Positions 6,425 through 8,286 of a stretch of 8,286 nt of DNA are shown one piece after another (position 1 is the first letter of the stretch; the number at the start of each line of letters is the position of its first letter). The position numbers and the translations under genes were made by a program. The stretch comes from Planctomycetota bacterium (GTDB lineage Bacteria; Planctomycetota; Phycisphaerae; WQYP01), in contig JAJZOA010000144.1 of NCBI GenBank assembly GCA_021852225.1, forward strand, positions 1 through 8,286, given 5' to 3'. The notes beneath the pieces were generated by a model. It was not told the origin of the DNA and ran no database searches. It saw only the letters and a program-made list of their open reading frames with translations.

Positions 6425-7501
6425 ATGCCACATTCACCGCTCGTTAGCCCGTCACGGAACGCTCGAACGAAACCGCATTATCGCTTCGCTGCGGCTATCC
6501 TGTTGCTCGCCGGCGTGACCGGCTGGTGCACGGCCAGCCGTGCCAGCGCCACGCGCGTACCGCCCAACGCGCGGGCTGCGATCACCAGTGGCCTGCTCTG
6601 GCTTTCACATCAACAGCGGGCTGATGGAAGTTTTCCCTGTCCGCAAATAAATGATCGGCCCGCGGTCACATCTCTGGCAGTCATGGCTTTTCTGGCCCGC
6701 GGATATACGCCCGCACATGGTCCATATCATCAGGTCATGATTCGAGCCATCAATTGGGTCATGTCACAGCAGCGACCGGACGGATATATCGCACCGCCGG
6801 GTGGAACCATGTACGACCACGGCATTTCAACCGTGATGCTGGCGGAAGTTTACGGCATGGTGAACCACGCCCAGCGGCAGCGCGTGGGCAAAGCGCTGTC
6901 GCGCGCAGTGGCGCTTATTCTTGCGGCACAGAAAAGAACCACCGGTGTGTTCGCTGGAGGCTGGCGCTATCAGCCATGGGACACCACCGCGGATGTTTCG
7001 TGCACGGGCTGGCAGCTAATGGCGCTTCGGGGGGCAGCGGATTCCGGTGCCGCAATACCCAAACAGGCCATTCACAACGGAATTCAATTTTTAATTCGTG
7101 ATGCTTGTCCCAACGGCGGCTTTTCCTACCAGCCTGGCGGCCCTCCCGGCCGCGCAAGAACCGGAACAGGAATTGTGGCCATGGAACTGCTGGGGCAGCG
7201 CAATTCGCGGCAGGCAATCGCTGGTGGAGATTATCTGATGGTGCATCCGCTGCAAAAAGGGCAGCAGTTTTATTTCTATGCGGTTTATTATTGCAGCCAG
7301 GCTGCCAATCAACTTGGCGGCAAATACTGGCGGCAGATTTATCCGCGGATTCGCGACCAAGTGATTCAACTGCAAACCGGCAATGGCTGCTGGCTTTCTC
7401 AAGATGGCATTGAACAACAGGGCGGCAAGGTGCTGGCCACTTCCATGGCCATCCTTGCCCTGTGCGTTCCATTTCATTACCTGCCGCTGTATCAGCGATG
7501 A
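6425..7501 (+). CDS. Secreted prenyltransferase/squalene-cyclase-like repeat protein
   Basis: This 358-residue protein has the helical-repeat toroid fold of prenyltransferase/squalene oxidase repeat proteins. Typical repeat signatures are QQRADGSF (63-70), QQRPDGYI (115-122), VFAGGWRYQP (175-184), CPNGGFSYQP (228-237) and LQTGNGCW (316-323). A signal peptide is clear: basic start, hydrophobic FAAAILLLAGVTGW (21-34) and an A-S-A site at 40-42, so it acts outside the cytoplasm. Cys35 is not in a lipobox because Trp precedes it. It lacks the acidic DXDD of squalene-hopene cyclases; DTTADVSCTGWQ (186-197) is there instead, so cyclase activity is doubtful and a binding or scaffold role is more likely. 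ATG 6425 is chosen because AGGA (6415-6418) lies 6 bases before it; the TTG at 6368, overlapping the previous stop, would place 19 residues before the signal peptide. It is probably in an operon with the DUF4175-like gene. Confidence 0.85.
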   Translation: MPHSPLVSPSRNARTKPHYRFAAAILLLAGVTGWCTASRASATRVPPNARAAITSGLLWLSHQQRADGSFPCPQINDRPAVTSLAVMAFLARGYTPAHGPYHQVMIRAINWVMSQQRPDGYIAPPGGTMYDHGISTVMLAEVYGMVNHAQRQRVGKALSRAVALILAAQKRTTGVFAGGWRYQPWDTTADVSCTGWQLMALRGAADSGAAIPKQAIHNGIQFLIRDACPNGGFSYQPGGPPGRARTGTGIVAMELLGQRNSRQAIAGGDYLMVHPLQKGQQFYFYAVYYCSQAANQLGGKYWRQIYPRIRDQVIQLQTGNGCWLSQDGIEQQGGKVLATSMAILALCVPFHYLPLYQR

Positions 7502-7571
7502 CACGGCTTTCAACCGAACAAGGCGAGATATGAACAGGTCTTGATTGACCGTCCAACTGAATCCGCCACGC

Positions 7572-8286
7572 TCAGGATTTTCCACGCGGCAGATTCCGCT
7601 GTGCTCCAGCGGAACCCTGCTGGCTGGCATATTCGAAGAACGTCCGATAGTTTTCCTTGAAGTAGCCGGCGTTCCAGCTTTGGGTCGCATTCAGCACAAT
7701 TCCCACCAAATTGGCGCGAACCTGGGACAGTTGATCACGAATACGAGCTACGGTGCCCCGACTGATCTGGCCAGCTCGCACGACCGCAATCACGCCGTCG
7801 ACTTTAGAAGCCAGATTAATGGAATCTGACACAAACGTAAGCGGCGCGCCATCAAAAATAATCATGTCATAACGGCCGCGAAGCTGCGCAATAAGGTCAG
7901 GAAAGGCCCTGTGTTCAGTAATCTCATTGGGAGCCTTGGACCGAGCGCCGGCACCCATCAGGTGCAGTGTTGGCAGGTCCGCACAGGGGACCACGGCCTG
8001 TTCCAGCGTGCAGCGCCCGGTCAGCACATCAGCCAGGCCAACCGATGGAATATTGGAGTAAATTGTCTGCAATACCGGGCGATAGAAATTCGCATCGACA
8101 AGCAGCACTCGCAGTTCGCTAAGGGCGATGCCATTGGCGATATTGCTGGCCACAGTTGAAGCGCCACCCGCCGGGGAAAAACTGGCTACCAGCAGTGTCT
8201 GTAGCGGCTTTTCGCCATGCACCACGGCAAGCCGGCCGCGAATTTGCCGGAACGATTCGGCCGTCATGGAAGCCGGGCACAGACCA
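7572..8286 (-). CDS. CpsD/CapB-type ATPase domain (BY-kinase family) with altered Walker A, start probably outside the window
   Basis: BY-kinases of this family control length and export of exopolysaccharides with a Wzz-type membrane partner or fused domain. Counting from ATG 8267 (231 residues), TAESFRQIRGRL at 2-13 matches the usual start of the domain. The P-loop position reads SPAGGASTVASNIA (31-44), in which the lysine of GKST is Ala36. Walker A' reads LLVDANFYRP (55-64), with Asn60 where Asp is usual, and Walker B reads MIIFDGAP (135-142, Asp139 kept). The C-terminus has three tyrosines in 12 residues (202, 207, 213), like a short form of the autophosphorylation cluster. No ribosome binding site precedes ATG 8267 and the frame stays open to the edge (GLCPAS), so this is probably the C-terminal domain of a longer chain. 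It converges on the toroid gene with a 70-base gap. Family call good; kinase activity doubtful. Confidence 0.85.
   Translation of the reverse strand, partial: GLCPASMTAESFRQIRGRLAVVHGEKPLQTLLVASFSPAGGASTVASNIANGIALSELRVLLVDANFYRPVLQTIYSNIPSVGLADVLTGRCTLEQAVVPCADLPTLHLMGAGARSKAPNEITEHRAFPDLIAQLRGRYDMIIFDGAPLTFVSDSINLASKVDGVIAVVRAGQISRGTVARIRDQLSQVRANLVGIVLNATQSWNAGYFKENYRTFFEYASQQGSAGAQRNLPRGKS
8272..8286 (+). repeat. 15-bp direct repeat, copy 2, at the window edge
   Basis: GCCGGGCACAGACCA matches 6391-6405 exactly and runs to the last base of the window, so its true length is unknown. Here it overlaps the open frame upstream of ATG 8267 of the minus-strand ATPase gene. Confidence 0.5.

Noticed and set aside
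7502..7571. Possible bidirectional terminator between the convergent genes
   Set aside because: Only a 4-bp stem (GGTC/GACC near 7538-7551) without a T-run could be found, which is too weak to call.
7091..7690. Minus-strand open frame spanning the end of the toroid gene and the convergent gap
   Set aside because: No recognisable domain; it overlaps two real genes in other frames, one of them on the same strand.

Overview
The window carries four clear protein genes and the 3' part of a fifth, in DNA of mixed but fairly high GC. The best guess for the host is a planctomycete, perhaps in or near the Phycisphaerae. This rests on the pairing of a very large DUF4175-type membrane/coiled-coil protein with a secreted squalene-cyclase-like (prenyltransferase-repeat) protein, a combination I associate with Planctomycetota. 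It is an inference from gene content and no marker gene is present.

Layout. Positions 1-538 (+) hold the C-terminal half of a MIP/aquaporin-family channel. It is cut by the window edge and its frame is broken by what looks like one extra T near position 17-19. A short gap with a stem-loop (554-576) and a strong ribosome binding site leads to a GMC-family flavoprotein oxidoreductase (600-2147, +). A 210-base gap follows with a small hairpin, an extended -10 promoter (TGTTATAAT, 2277-2285) and three copies of GGCCAATT. Next is the 1337-residue DUF4175-like protein (2358-6371, +), then 53 bases later the secreted toroid-repeat protein (6425-7501, +). The last gene, on the minus strand (7572 to the window end), is a CpsD/CapB-type ATPase domain (BY-kinase family) that converges on the others.

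How the genes may work together. The channel and the GMC enzyme look like one unit for uptake and oxidation of a small uncharged solute such as a polyol or alcohol. The visible pore residues (Val and Phe where water-specific channels have His and Thr/Cys) fit a solute facilitator better than a strict water channel. The DUF4175-like protein and the exported toroid protein look like a second, cell-envelope unit with its own promoter. The minus-strand ATPase probably belongs to an exopolysaccharide locus continuing beyond the right edge.

Most notable: a BY-kinase-like domain whose Walker A lysine is replaced by alanine; a cysteine cluster in the GMC enzyme at the place where FAD-glucose dehydrogenases hold an Fe-S cluster; a perfect 14-bp inverted repeat inside the DUF4175-like gene; and the channel frameshift. 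I see no tRNA, rRNA, CRISPR array or insertion sequence, and no wholly new system that I can defend.
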